DNA of 64,000 nucleotides from Pseudonocardia acidicola (GTDB taxonomy: Bacteria; Actinomycetota; Actinomycetes; Mycobacteriales; Pseudonocardiaceae). The stretch spans positions 62,001-126,000 of the forward strand of contig NZ_JAAXLA010000007.1 of NCBI RefSeq assembly GCF_012911935.1. Direction: 5' to 3'. Numbering within the stretch: the first letter of the stretch is position 1; each line of letters opens with the position of its first letter. Both the position numbers and the translations under genes were made by a program. The notes below the pieces were generated by a model. That model saw only the letters and a list, made by a program, of their open reading frames with translations, was not told where the DNA came from and ran no database searches. Shown in pieces: positions 26,829 to 35,513 of this stretch.

Positions 26829-27830
26829 CTAGCGGTTGAGCTCGGGCTGCAGGTGCTCGGCGATGAAGTCCAGCTGGTCGAGAGCGTCGGTGAGCGGGCC
26901 GAGAACGACGTAGTCCATGCCGTGCCCGGCGAGCTCCTTGAGCCGCCCCAGCTGATGGTCGATCTCACCCAGCAGGTAGCACTCCTGCAGGTGCTCGTAG
27001 CTGCGGTGCGTGCCGAACGCGCGGACGGCGTGCGCGCGCTGCTCCTCCAGCGCTTGCGCGCGGGTCTTGCCCGGGCTGAGCTGGATGAAGTTGCAGTGGG
27101 CGAAGCGCACTGCGTCGCGGGGCTTGCCCGACGACTCGACGTGGTTCTGGACGGTCTCCCAGTCGCGCAACAGCCGATCCTGGGTGCCGGAGCAGCGGGA
27201 GAGCCACGCGTCGGCGTTGGCGATCCGGTTCAGCACGGACTTCGGCATGAAGTCGCGATCGTGGAAGTTCTCATCCGGCACCCGGCTCCCCCCGGACACC
27301 CACACCTCGGGGTGCTTCATCGGCCGCGGCTCGATCGTCACGTCGCGGAAGGAGTAGAACTCCCCCTCGAAGCTGGCGCTGTCCTTGGTGAGCAGTTCCC
27401 GGACCGCCGCGATGATCTCGTCAGTACGCCGGCCGCGCTCGGAGATGCGAGTGCCGACGGACTCGAACTCCTTCGGATCCCAGCCCGGCCCGACCCCGAA
27501 GATGTAACGGTCGTTCGAAAGCTGGCTCAGGGTGGCGATCTCCTTGGCGAGCAACACCGGATTCCGAAGTGGAAGGACCAGGATTCCGGTGCCCAGCATG
27601 ACCTTCTCGGTCAGCGCCGCGGCGTAGGTGAGCACCGAGAGCGGCTCCAGCCACGCGTTGCCGTAGAGGCCGGGGGCGGTGAGCAGATGATCAATGTCCC
27701 AGACGTCGAAACCGAGTTCCTCGCAGCGGACGATGTAGTCCTTCAGCCGCTTCACCCGGTGGGCCTGTTCGCCGCCGTCGGAGAGATTCCATGCATACGA
27801 CGGCACCCAGATGCCAATCTTCACAGTCAC
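26829..27830 (-). CDS. Luciferase-like flavin- or F420-dependent oxidoreductase
   Basis: 333 residues of the bacterial-luciferase-like TIM-barrel superfamily: N-terminal KIGIWVPSY, EELGFDVWDIDHLL, the central GTGILVLPLRNPVLLAKEIATL and FGVGPGWDPKEFESVG. Such enzymes use FMNH2 for monooxygenation or F420 for hydride transfer; sequence alone does not decide. GTG at 27830 follows GGAGGT by eight bases. It is first of a 13-gene minus-strand operon and likely catalyses the first oxidation after uptake. Confidence 0.9.
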   Translation of the reverse strand: MTVKIGIWVPSYAWNLSDGGEQAHRVKRLKDYIVRCEELGFDVWDIDHLLTAPGLYGNAWLEPLSVLTYAAALTEKVMLGTGILVLPLRNPVLLAKEIATLSQLSNDRYIFGVGPGWDPKEFESVGTRISERGRRTDEIIAAVRELLTKDSASFEGEFYSFRDVTIEPRPMKHPEVWVSGGSRVPDENFHDRDFMPKSVLNRIANADAWLSRCSGTQDRLLRDWETVQNHVESSGKPRDAVRFAHCNFIQLSPGKTRAQALEEQRAHAVRAFGTHRSYEHLQECYLLGEIDHQLGRLKELAGHGMDYVVLGPLTDALDQLDFIAEHLQPELNR

Positions 27831-28043
27831 AGTCGCACACCTCCGTGCAGGCGACAGTAATTAGTATTCTGTTGGCTGCGCAAGACCGGGAGCGCCGGCC
27901 AGGCCCGGCACTGATCGATTAACGGATCGATTAAATCCGGGCGAAGATCACCGGACGGCCGAACTCGTAGCCGTCGAAAGGCCGCAGTTGATGGCGGAGA
28001 AGATCCAGCTGGCGCCGAGAGGCAGCCGGCCCAGGAGCGATGC
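27831..28043. promoter_or_regulatory. Operon promoter region with tandem GATCGATTAA repeats
   Basis: 213 bases, locally rich in A and T, between the GntR gene and the first gene of the 13-gene operon. Two exact copies of GATCGATTAA stand at 27913-27922 and 27925-27934, a 12-base period. They are candidate sites for the GntR or LacI regulator nearby, about 85-95 bases upstream of the first start. Confidence 0.5.
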
Positions 28044-28772
28044 TCAGGACGCGTCCGCGCCGGATTCCTCGAGCTTGGCCAGCGCGAACCGGAGGCTGTT
28101 CTCCAGGTGGTGCTCGAGCAACCTCGTCGCGCCGGCGCTGTCCTTCGCCTCGACCAGATCGATGAGCTGCACGTGCTCGTCCTGCGAGCTCTGCTGCCGC
28201 TCGGGGTCGGGCATGCCCGCCATGACGTAGCGCTGACAGGTGTGCCAGAGCATCTTCAGGTGCCGCAGCAGGATGCCGTCACCGGCGGCCTCGAACAGCG
28301 CGAAGTGGAACTCCCGGTGCGCCTCGAGCCATTCCCCGGAGACCGAGTCCTCCCCCAGGCCATGCATCCGCTCCGACCAGTAGCGCATCTCGGCGATGAC
28401 GGACGCGTCCGCGGCCCGGGTCGCACGCTCGACCGCCAGGATCTCGATGTCGTTCAGGACCCGGAAGGCGTCCTCGAGATCCTGCCGGTTCAGCCTGCGC
28501 ACGATGGCACCGCGCCGGGGAACGTTGTCCAGCAGGCCCTCGGCCTCGAGCTGGCGAACCGCCTCGCGAAGCGGAACCCGGCTGATCCCGAACTCCTCGG
28601 CCAGCGCGTACACCGGGACCCGCTCCCCGGGAGTCAGCTGGCCGAGCACGATCCGGCGCCGGATCTGCTCGGTGATGTAGTCGACGATCGTCTCGGGAGG
28701 CGCCGCAGCAGCCCTCGACCCCGGCACCTGCACCTCGCCTTCAACCGCGGCCCGCTCTGCGGCGGGCTCCAC
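28044..28772 (-). CDS. GntR-family regulator with FCD domain
   Basis: 242 residues: winged HTH at about 25-95 (ITEQIRRRIVLGQLTPGERV, EFGISRVPLREAVRQLEAEGLL) and an FCD domain at about 105-225 with the AHREFHFALFEAAG metal-ligand stretch. It reads toward the 13-gene operon, 213 bases away, and is the likely local regulator of it. GTG at 28772 is the only upstream start. A short palindrome AGTCGACT at 28786-28793 just ahead of the start could be an autoregulatory site. Confidence 0.9.
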   Translation of the reverse strand: MEPAAERAAVEGEVQVPGSRAAAAPPETIVDYITEQIRRRIVLGQLTPGERVPVYALAEEFGISRVPLREAVRQLEAEGLLDNVPRRGAIVRRLNRQDLEDAFRVLNDIEILAVERATRAADASVIAEMRYWSERMHGLGEDSVSGEWLEAHREFHFALFEAAGDGILLRHLKMLWHTCQRYVMAGMPDPERQQSSQDEHVQLIDLVEAKDSAGATRLLEHHLENSLRFALAKLEESGADAS

Positions 28773-28920
28773 GCCAATAGGTCATAGTCGACTGTAGGCG
28801 CTCTGCGGTCAAGTCAGGTCCACAGGTAAGGCCCGCAGGTCAGACGTTGCGGACATCAGGCGCTCGCCCCGTGCTCATTGACCGCCGCGAATGTCACGTG
28901 TTGTACTGAGATGAAGGTGA

Positions 28921-28956
28921 TGTAAAGGTTTACATCGATCGCTGTAAAGGCTTACA
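28921..28956 (+). promoter_or_regulatory. Twin LacI-type operators
   Basis: TGTAAAGGTTTACA at 28921-28934 is a dyad with perfect TGTAAA/TTTACA arms, and TGTAAAGGCTTACA at 28943-28956 repeats it with one mismatch. Their starts are 22 bases apart, two helical turns. The second site ends four bases before the lacI-family start, so binding would block that gene's own transcription and the whole operon. Confidence 0.75.
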
Positions 28957-28960
28957 TGCG

Positions 28961-30025
28961 ATGGCTGCACGAGCGCGACGCGCCGAGGTCGGCGTAATGG
29001 ATCTAGCACGGGACCTGGGTGTCTCGACAGCAACGATTTCGCGGGCACTCAACGGCAACCCGGCCGTGCGCCCGGAATTGGCAGAACGGATCAGACAGCA
29101 CGCCGAGGCGCGCGGCTACGTCGCAAACCGTCTTGCCCGCGCCTTGTCGGCCAACACCAGCCACGCCTTCGTCGGGTTCGTCATTCCCTATGTCGACACC
29201 CCGGCATACTCCGCGGTGGCCGCCGAATGCGCCCGACTGCTGTCCGCCAACGGCACGCAGATGATCTTGACGATCACCGAGAACGATCCCGAACGCGAGC
29301 TCCGGCAACTCAAGGAACTGGTCGCGAGCCGGGTCGCTGGTCTGATCATCTCGCCGAGCACACACATCCTCGATCCGACCAAGCAGTTGTTGGCGAGCCT
29401 GCCGGTCGTGCAGTTCCACCGAGCCTGCGGTATCGACGCGCCCGGCGTGTTCGGCGACGACGAGCAGGCGATGGCCCAGAGCGTGCTGCACCTGGCCGCG
29501 CTCGGGCACACCGACATCGCTTACCTCGGTACCTCCGAGCTGCTCTCCAACGGGGCAGCGCGGCTACGGGGGATCCGTCGCGGCATGGCGCTGGCCGGTC
29601 TCGATCCCGACGAGATGCCGATGCGGTTACTCGAACCGACTCGCGCGAACGGGCGGCGTGGGGTCGAGCAGCTGCTGATGGAGCCAGGGACGCCGACGGC
29701 GCTGGTGGTCGGCGGCGGCTCGTTGTCCATCGGCGCTGCGCAGGCGGTACGCGCGAGCGGCCGCCGTCTGCCCGACGAACTGTCCCTGGTGGTCTACGGC
29801 GACCCGGCCTGGTTCGCGCTCAGCGACCCGCCACTCACGACGGTCTGTGTCTCCTATCAGGATCTGGCGTGCCGAGCCGCCCGGCTGTTGGGCGAACGAC
29901 TCGACGATCGGCAACCGCCCCGTGGCGGTGCGACGCCCGTGCCGGACCCCGGTCCGTACCTCGTCACTCCCGAACTCTGCCCTGCCGGATCGACCGCGCC
30001 ACCACCCGGCCGACGCCGAGGGTGA
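28961..30025 (+). CDS. LacI-family transcriptional regulator
   Basis: 354 residues: N-terminal HTH with MDLARDLGVSTATISRALNGNP (about 13-34) and hinge helix RLARALSANTS, then a type I periplasmic-binding-like effector domain (AFVGFVIPYVDTPAYS to the C terminus). ATG at 28961 has no clear ribosome site and lies just after two operators, so the message may be leaderless; ATG at 28997 is a possible later start. It heads an operon with MFS transporter, CaiB, CitE-like lyase and monooxygenase, which it most likely represses until an inducer appears. Confidence 0.92.
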   Translation: MAARARRAEVGVMDLARDLGVSTATISRALNGNPAVRPELAERIRQHAEARGYVANRLARALSANTSHAFVGFVIPYVDTPAYSAVAAECARLLSANGTQMILTITENDPERELRQLKELVASRVAGLIISPSTHILDPTKQLLASLPVVQFHRACGIDAPGVFGDDEQAMAQSVLHLAALGHTDIAYLGTSELLSNGAARLRGIRRGMALAGLDPDEMPMRLLEPTRANGRRGVEQLLMEPGTPTALVVGGGSLSIGAAQAVRASGRRLPDELSLVVYGDPAWFALSDPPLTTVCVSYQDLACRAARLLGERLDDRQPPRGGATPVPDPGPYLVTPELCPAGSTAPPPGRRRG

Positions 30026-30087
30026 AGCAGGCCGCGGCCGGCGGTCGACGCAACTCTGCACAACGACGTGCCAGGAGGAACACGAGC

Positions 30088-31386
30088 ATGCTGAAGACCC
30101 CCCGGCGCTGGGCCGTCGCGACCTTCGTCCTGATCATCACCGCGATCGCCTACATCGACCGGGTGAATCTGTCGATCGCCGCGCCGGTGCTGACCAAGGA
30201 GTTCCACACCAACGCGGCAGTCATGGGGCTGCTGCTGTCCAGCTTCACCTGGACCTACACGCTGCTCAACCTGCCGGCCGGCATGCTCGTCGACCGCGTG
30301 CGTATCCGGGTGCTCTACTCGGTCGCGCTGCTCGTCTGGGCGGTCTCCAGCTTCCTCACCACCTTCGCCCACTCCGTCGCGGCGATGTTCGGGCCGCGGC
30401 TGTTGCTCGGCGTCGGAGAGGCGCCGTTCGCGCCCGCCGCCATCCGGACGCTGTCGGACTGGCTGCCCCGGTCAGAACGAGGGCTGGGCAGCAGCATGTT
30501 CATCTCCGGGGTCGCACTCGGTTCCGCCGTCGGCCCGCCGGTCCTGGCGTTCCTGGTCAGCTCCCACGGCTGGCGGAGCACGTTCGTCGCATCCGGGGTG
30601 CTCTCGCTGCTCGCCGCGATCTTCTGGTACGCGTGGTACCGGCACCCGCTCGAGGACCAGCGGCTGACCGCACAGGAACGTGAGCTGATCCTCGCGGGCC
30701 AGGAGCCCGAACAGCAGAAGAGCCGGGCGCCCTGGAGCGCGATCGTCAAGCATCGCGACATCTGGGCGATCACCAGCGGATACTTCTGCCTGCTCTACCT
30801 CCTCTACACGTTCATCACCTGGCTGCCCAGCTACCTGGTGCAGGATCGACACCTCTCGGTACTGGGCTCCGGTTTCGCCACCTCGATCCCCTGGATCTGC
30901 GCATTCGTCGCGGGCCTGCTCGGCGGGCGGATCTCGGACGCCGCGCTGCGTCGCGGCGTCTCGTCGCTGAACGCCCGCAAGATCGTCCTGGTCGGGGGGA
31001 TGGTGGCCGCGCTGGCGATCCTCGGTACCGCCTTCTCCTCGTCGGCAGCAGCGGCGGTGGCGTTCCTGTCGGTCTCCACCTCGGGGATCATCGTCGCCAA
31101 CGGCGCGGTCTGGGCGGCCACGCAGGATGTGATGCGCAGCCTCGGACTGGCGGGCTCTGCCACCGGGTTCGTCAATGCGCTGGGCAACGTCGGCGGCATT
31201 CTCGGCCCGATCGTCACCGGGGCGCTCGCCTACGCGACGAACTCGTTCGTGGTCCCGTTGGCGGTGGCCGGGGGCCTCGCCCTGATCGGCGCACTGGCCT
31301 GGGGCGTCGGGATGCGCAGCGCTCCTCGAACGCCGCCGGCCGGGGACATCGCCGACCGGCGCGGCGCCTCGACGAGCACGAGCTGA
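30088..31386 (+). CDS. MFS transporter, anion:cation symporter type
   Basis: 432 residues with 12 predicted membrane helices. The N-terminal IAYIDRVNLSIAAPVL motif and the DWLPRSERGLGSSMFISG loop place it in the ACS (glucarate/4-hydroxybenzoate-type organic-anion) group of MFS. It would import an organic acid across the cytoplasmic membrane with protons. AGGAGG lies ten bases before ATG at 30088. It is 62 bases downstream of lacI and 27 bases before the CaiB gene, so its cargo is probably the acid activated by that CoA-transferase. Confidence 0.92.
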   Translation: MLKTPRRWAVATFVLIITAIAYIDRVNLSIAAPVLTKEFHTNAAVMGLLLSSFTWTYTLLNLPAGMLVDRVRIRVLYSVALLVWAVSSFLTTFAHSVAAMFGPRLLLGVGEAPFAPAAIRTLSDWLPRSERGLGSSMFISGVALGSAVGPPVLAFLVSSHGWRSTFVASGVLSLLAAIFWYAWYRHPLEDQRLTAQERELILAGQEPEQQKSRAPWSAIVKHRDIWAITSGYFCLLYLLYTFITWLPSYLVQDRHLSVLGSGFATSIPWICAFVAGLLGGRISDAALRRGVSSLNARKIVLVGGMVAALAILGTAFSSSAAAAVAFLSVSTSGIIVANGAVWAATQDVMRSLGLAGSATGFVNALGNVGGILGPIVTGALAYATNSFVVPLAVAGGLALIGALAWGVGMRSAPRTPPAGDIADRRGASTSTS

Positions 31387-31413
31387 CCGGATCCGCAGCA
31401 GGAGGGAGCAGGG

Positions 31414-32610
31414 ATGTCCGAGGGACCGCTGTCCGGTATTCGGGTGATCGATGCGGCCACACTGGCGGCCGGCCCGCTCGTCGCCACCTGGCTCGGCGAG
31501 TTCGGCGCTGAGGTGATCAAGGTCGAGCAGCCCGACGGCGGTGACCCGCTGCGGCAGTGGGGGGCGCAGAAGGACGGCATCGGGCTGATGTGGAAGAGCT
31601 TGGGGCGCAACAAGAAGTCCGTCACGCTGAATCTGCGCAAGGCGCCGGGGCGCGACCTGCTCCGCGACCTGGTCCGGCACGCCGATGTACTGGTGATGAA
31701 CCTGCGGCCGTCCACGCTCAGCCGCTGGGGACTCGACCACCCATGTCTCGCCACGGTCAACCCCCGGCTGGTGATGCTGCACGTCTCCGGGTTCGGAGCG
31801 GGCGGGCCGAAGAGCGACCGGCCGGGGTTCGGCACGCTGGGCGAAGCGATGAGCGGGTTCGCCCACCTCACCGGGCAGCCCGACGGACCACCGACGCTGC
31901 CGTCGTTCATGCTCGCTGACGGGGTCGCGGCGCTCACCGCGACGTATGCGGTGATGATGGCGCTCTACCACCGCGACGTGCACGGCGGCGACGGCCAACT
32001 GATCGACGTCAATCTCATCGAGCCGCTGGCCCGGCTCATCGAGCAGCCGGTGCTGAGCTACGACCAACTCGGAATCGTGCCCGGGCGGACGGGGAACCGG
32101 TGGGACATCAGCGCGCCGCGCAACACCTACCGCACCAAGGACGGGCACTGGCTGGCCATGTCGGGCAGCGCCCCGACGATCGCGATGCGGGCGCTGCGCG
32201 CCGTGGGCCGGGCCGACCTCACCACCGACCCGCGCTTCGCAGAGGCCCAGCAGCGGCTGCGCCATGCAGCCGAGATCGACCGGGTGATGGCCGAATGGAT
32301 CGGCGAGCGGACCCTCGACGACGCGGTGGCCGCCTTCGAGGAGGCCGAGGTCGCAGCCGCCCCGATCTACGACGCCGCGCAACTGCTCGCCGACCCCCAG
32401 CTGCAGGCCCGCGGTGTCTACACCGCCCATCCGGACCCGGACCTGGGCTCCATGCGGGTCCAGGGCCCGGTACCTCGGTTCTCCGCGACGCCGGGCCGGG
32501 TCGAGCACCTCGGTCCGGCGCTCGGTGAGCACAACGACGAGATCTACGGCGGCCTGCTGGGTCTTGACGACGACCGGCGCCGCAGGCTGACCGACGACGG
32601 CGTGATCTGA
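31414..32610 (+). CDS. CaiB/BaiF-type CoA transferase
   Basis: 398 residues of the class III CoA-transferase family. The N-terminal IRVIDAATLAAGPLVATWLGEFGAEVIKVE strand pattern and the catalytic aspartate Asp169 (in MLADGVAAL), at the position known for formyl-CoA transferase, are visible. It moves CoA from one acid to another, activating the imported acid. GGAGGGAGCAGGG precedes ATG at 31414. The next gene encodes a CitE-like lyase that could cleave the CoA ester, so the pair can activate and split a 3-hydroxyacid. Confidence 0.93.
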   Translation: MSEGPLSGIRVIDAATLAAGPLVATWLGEFGAEVIKVEQPDGGDPLRQWGAQKDGIGLMWKSLGRNKKSVTLNLRKAPGRDLLRDLVRHADVLVMNLRPSTLSRWGLDHPCLATVNPRLVMLHVSGFGAGGPKSDRPGFGTLGEAMSGFAHLTGQPDGPPTLPSFMLADGVAALTATYAVMMALYHRDVHGGDGQLIDVNLIEPLARLIEQPVLSYDQLGIVPGRTGNRWDISAPRNTYRTKDGHWLAMSGSAPTIAMRALRAVGRADLTTDPRFAEAQQRLRHAAEIDRVMAEWIGERTLDDAVAAFEEAEVAAAPIYDAAQLLADPQLQARGVYTAHPDPDLGSMRVQGPVPRFSATPGRVEHLGPALGEHNDEIYGGLLGLDDDRRRRLTDDGVI

Positions 32611-32634
32611 CCTGAACGCAAGGGAGCGTGAGAG

Positions 32635-33540
32635 ATGACCGTGCGGCCACGCCGGTCCGAGCTGGCCACCCCGGCGAGCAATGAGTGGATGTTCGCCAAG
32701 GCCGCGGCGTCCGGGGCGGACCTGGTCTTCCTCGACCTGGAGGACGCCGTCGCCCCGGCGGAGCGGGAGGGCTCCCGGGCGAAGGCGGCGGCTGCGCTGC
32801 GCGACCTCGACTGGGGGCGCACCGCCCGCGCCGTCCGCATCAACGGCATCGACACCCGCTGGGCGCACGGCGACGTCATCGAGGTCGTCACCGGTGCCCG
32901 CGAGGCGTTGGATGTGATCATCGTGCCGAAGGTGCGCCGGGCGCGGGACGTCTGGTGGGTTGACGTGCTGCTCACTCAGCTCGAGGACACGCTCGGATTG
33001 CGCAAGCGGGTCGCCCTGGAGGTGCTGATCGAGGAGACCGAGGGCCTGCAGAACGTCGACGAGATCGCCCGGGCCAGCGAGCGGCTGGAGGCGATCATCT
33101 TCGGAGCCGGGGATTTCTCCGCCTCCCAGGGTGCCCGGGTGGACACCAACTTCGACCCGGTCGTCGACTACCCCGGGGATTTGTGGCACTACGCGCGCGC
33201 CCGCGTGGTGGTGGCTGCCCGCGCCGCGGGCATCGACGCGATTGACGCCCCGTTCCCCAACTTCCGCGATCCGGACGCCTACCGCGTCGCGTGCGAGCGC
33301 GCCGCCGCGATGGGTTACACCGGCAAGTGGGCCATCCACCCGAGCCAGGTCGAACTGGCCAACGCCGCGTTCGCCCCCACGCCGGACGAGATCGCGCATG
33401 CCCGCAAGGTCGTGGCCGCCTACCGCGAGGCCGAGGCGTCCGGACGCGGGGCGACCGGGCTCGACGGGATGCTCGTCGATGCCGCCCATCTGCGCCACGC
33501 CGACAACATCACCCGCACGGCCGAGCTGTTCGGCCTGTAG
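32635..33540 (+). CDS. CitE / malyl-CoA lyase family enzyme
   Basis: 301 residues of the HpcH/HpaI-CitE TIM-barrel family: LVFLDLEDAVAPAER (metal/substrate loop, about 30-44), VRINGIDTRW, an LIEETEGL glutamate, and GAGDFSASQG near 155. Enzymes of the group split malyl-CoA, beta-methylmalyl-CoA or citryl-CoA type esters with Mg2+. Twenty-four bases separate it from the CaiB gene. The product would be acetyl- or propionyl-CoA and an oxoacid (inference from family). Confidence 0.9.
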   Translation: MTVRPRRSELATPASNEWMFAKAAASGADLVFLDLEDAVAPAEREGSRAKAAAALRDLDWGRTARAVRINGIDTRWAHGDVIEVVTGAREALDVIIVPKVRRARDVWWVDVLLTQLEDTLGLRKRVALEVLIEETEGLQNVDEIARASERLEAIIFGAGDFSASQGARVDTNFDPVVDYPGDLWHYARARVVVAARAAGIDAIDAPFPNFRDPDAYRVACERAAAMGYTGKWAIHPSQVELANAAFAPTPDEIAHARKVVAAYREAEASGRGATGLDGMLVDAAHLRHADNITRTAELFGL

Positions 33541-33565
33541 AGATCAGCACCGGAGAGGAGCGTCG

Positions 33566-34924
33566 ATGACGACGATTCCCGGCCGTCAGCGGCAGATGAC
33601 CCTGGTCGGCTTCATGCAGGCCGGCAACGTGACCGTCTACTCCGGATCCTGGCGCTACCCCTCGGCCGAATTGTCGTTCCTCGACCTCGGCTACTACACC
33701 CGCATCGCCCGAACCCTCGAACGAGGGAAGTTCGACCTCGTCTTCTTCGACGACCGACTCGCCATGCCCGGTGTCTACGGCGGCTCGGTGGCCGAGGCCG
33801 TGCGGTACGGCGCGCGCCCGATCAAGCTCGACCTCGCCGCGGTGCTGGGCGGGATCATCGGCGCCACCAGCCGAATCGGCGTCGGCGCGACGTACTCGAC
33901 GACCTACTACGACCCGTTCCACGTCGCCCGCACCTTCGCCACCCTGGATCACCTCTCCGGCGGGCGCGCGGCCTGGAACGTTGTCACCTCCGTCAACGAC
34001 TCGGAGGCGCAGAACTTCGGACTCGAGACGCACCTCGGTCACGACGAGCGCTACGACCGCGCCCAGGAGTTTCTCGAGGCGGTGGTCGCGTTATGGGATT
34101 CCTGGGACGACGATGCGCTGGTCATGAACCGGGACAGCGGCGTGTTCGCCGACCCGGGCAAAGTGCGTGAGGTCAACCACGAGGGCAAGTGGTTCCGGGT
34201 GCGGGGCCCGCTGACGGTGCCGCGCACTCCCCAGGGCAGGCCCGCGATCCTGCAGGCCGGCTCGTCCGGTCGCGGCCGTGAGTTCGCCGCCGAGTGGGCC
34301 GACCTGATCTTCACGGCCGATCCCGGTCTGGCGGTCGCGCAGCAGCACTACCGTGACCAGAAGGACCGTATCGCCGCCGCCGGCCGGAACCCCGACGACG
34401 TCAAGCTGCTGCCTATGGCCTACGCCGTCGTCGGGGAGACCCAGGCGATCGCCGAGGAGAAGGAGCGGCTGTTCCTGGACAGCTACGTGCACCCCGTCGC
34501 GTCGCTGACCCTGCTGTCCGAGGTGCTCAACTACGACTTCGCCCGACACGGCCTTGATGACCCGGTCACCGAGGCGATGATCGACAGCAGTTCGGGCATC
34601 CGGGGACTGGCCGAGGGGGTGCGGCGGCATCTCGGCCGTGACGAGCTGACGGTCCGCGACCTGGCCGCGCACCGCGCGACCCTCCTCCAGGGCCCACGGT
34701 TCGTCGGGACGGCCGACCGCGTCGCCGACCAGATGCAAGAGTGGTTCGACGGCCAGGCGTGCGACGGATTCGTCCTGGCCGCCACGCATCTCCCCGGTGC
34801 CTTCGAGGAGTTCGTGCGGATGGTCGTTCCGATCCTGCAGCAGCGGGGGGTCTTCCGCGCCGACTACGAGGGAACGACACTGCGCCAGCACCTCGGCCTC
34901 TCGCGGCCGGCGGCACGCAACTGA
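33566..34924 (+). CDS. NtaA/SnaA/DszA-type flavin monooxygenase
   Basis: 452 residues of the FMNH2-dependent nitrilotriacetate / sulfone / pristinamycin monooxygenase branch of the luciferase-like superfamily. Marks are the N-terminal MTLVGFMQAGN, FDLVFFDDRLAMP, the long insertion AAWNVVTSVNDSEAQNFG and QAGSSGRGREFAAEWADLIF. It oxidises a C-N or C-S bond or a heterocycle using FMNH2 from a separate reductase; none is encoded in this operon. GGAGAGGAG precedes ATG at 33566. It is last in the lacI operon. Confidence 0.92.
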   Translation: MTTIPGRQRQMTLVGFMQAGNVTVYSGSWRYPSAELSFLDLGYYTRIARTLERGKFDLVFFDDRLAMPGVYGGSVAEAVRYGARPIKLDLAAVLGGIIGATSRIGVGATYSTTYYDPFHVARTFATLDHLSGGRAAWNVVTSVNDSEAQNFGLETHLGHDERYDRAQEFLEAVVALWDSWDDDALVMNRDSGVFADPGKVREVNHEGKWFRVRGPLTVPRTPQGRPAILQAGSSGRGREFAAEWADLIFTADPGLAVAQQHYRDQKDRIAAAGRNPDDVKLLPMAYAVVGETQAIAEEKERLFLDSYVHPVASLTLLSEVLNYDFARHGLDDPVTEAMIDSSSGIRGLAEGVRRHLGRDELTVRDLAAHRATLLQGPRFVGTADRVADQMQEWFDGQACDGFVLAATHLPGAFEEFVRMVVPILQQRGVFRADYEGTTLRQHLGLSRPAARN

Positions 34925-35513
34925 GGCCATGGTGCATCTCGATGCGAGCCGAGGGCGTGGTCACCCAGGCTTTGCTCGTCGTCCTGGCTTGCAGGCCGAT
35001 GAAGGGCCAGCAGTGACGTCACGTCCCTGGTCGCCCGTGCGCTCAGCCCACGGGTGATCAAGCAGACAGCTGGTTCCCCATGCCGGGCGGTTCGGGCTGT
35101 CCAAGGTGCAGAGGGCCCTTCGGTGGGCCAAGGGTAGCGCCCCTGACAGGGGTCCATGGTGACGTCAGTCGTCCGACGAGCACAGTGGACAGGTCTCCGA
35201 CGGCTGCTGTGGCCTCCCGTTCGATCCGATTTGCGCACTCCCGGTCCGCGTGCCCAACGCACCGTACAGTCTGCAGCGGAGACAGCGACGGGGCTCGGCT
35301 CGTTGTCGCCGGCCGGGCCCCGCCGGCTGCTTGTCGTGCTGCACAGCGCTGAGATCACCAGCCGTGGCGTGCTCGTCTACGCCGTACCGGCCGGCGGCAC
35401 CGGCTGGTCGATCGGCACCGCGACGGCGGTGTGCTCCCCGACCTGCTCGTCCCGCCTGGTGGTGCGGGACCGAACCGGTCGATGAATCAGTGGCGCCGAC
35501 AGGGATGTCGCAC
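34925..35513. other. Convergent intergenic region
   Basis: About 590 bases between two convergent transcripts, where terminators are expected. Inverted repeats such as CCCCTGACAGGGG (near 35138-35150) occur, but no textbook terminator. A plus-strand stretch near 35325-35420 reads RRLLVVLHSAEITSRGVLVY, protein-like but without a start or known family; it may be a relic. Confidence 0.4.

Noticed and set aside
30472..33498. A 1008-codon open frame on the minus strand
   Set aside because: It lies opposite the MFS, CaiB and CitE genes, which have clear family motifs and ribosome sites. The frame shows low-complexity Arg/Gly/Pro/Asp-rich translation, as expected for the antisense of GC-rich genes.
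35156..35485. 109-codon plus-strand frame in the convergent gap
   Set aside because: Part reads protein-like, but there is no ribosome site, no domain and a likely terminator role for the region.
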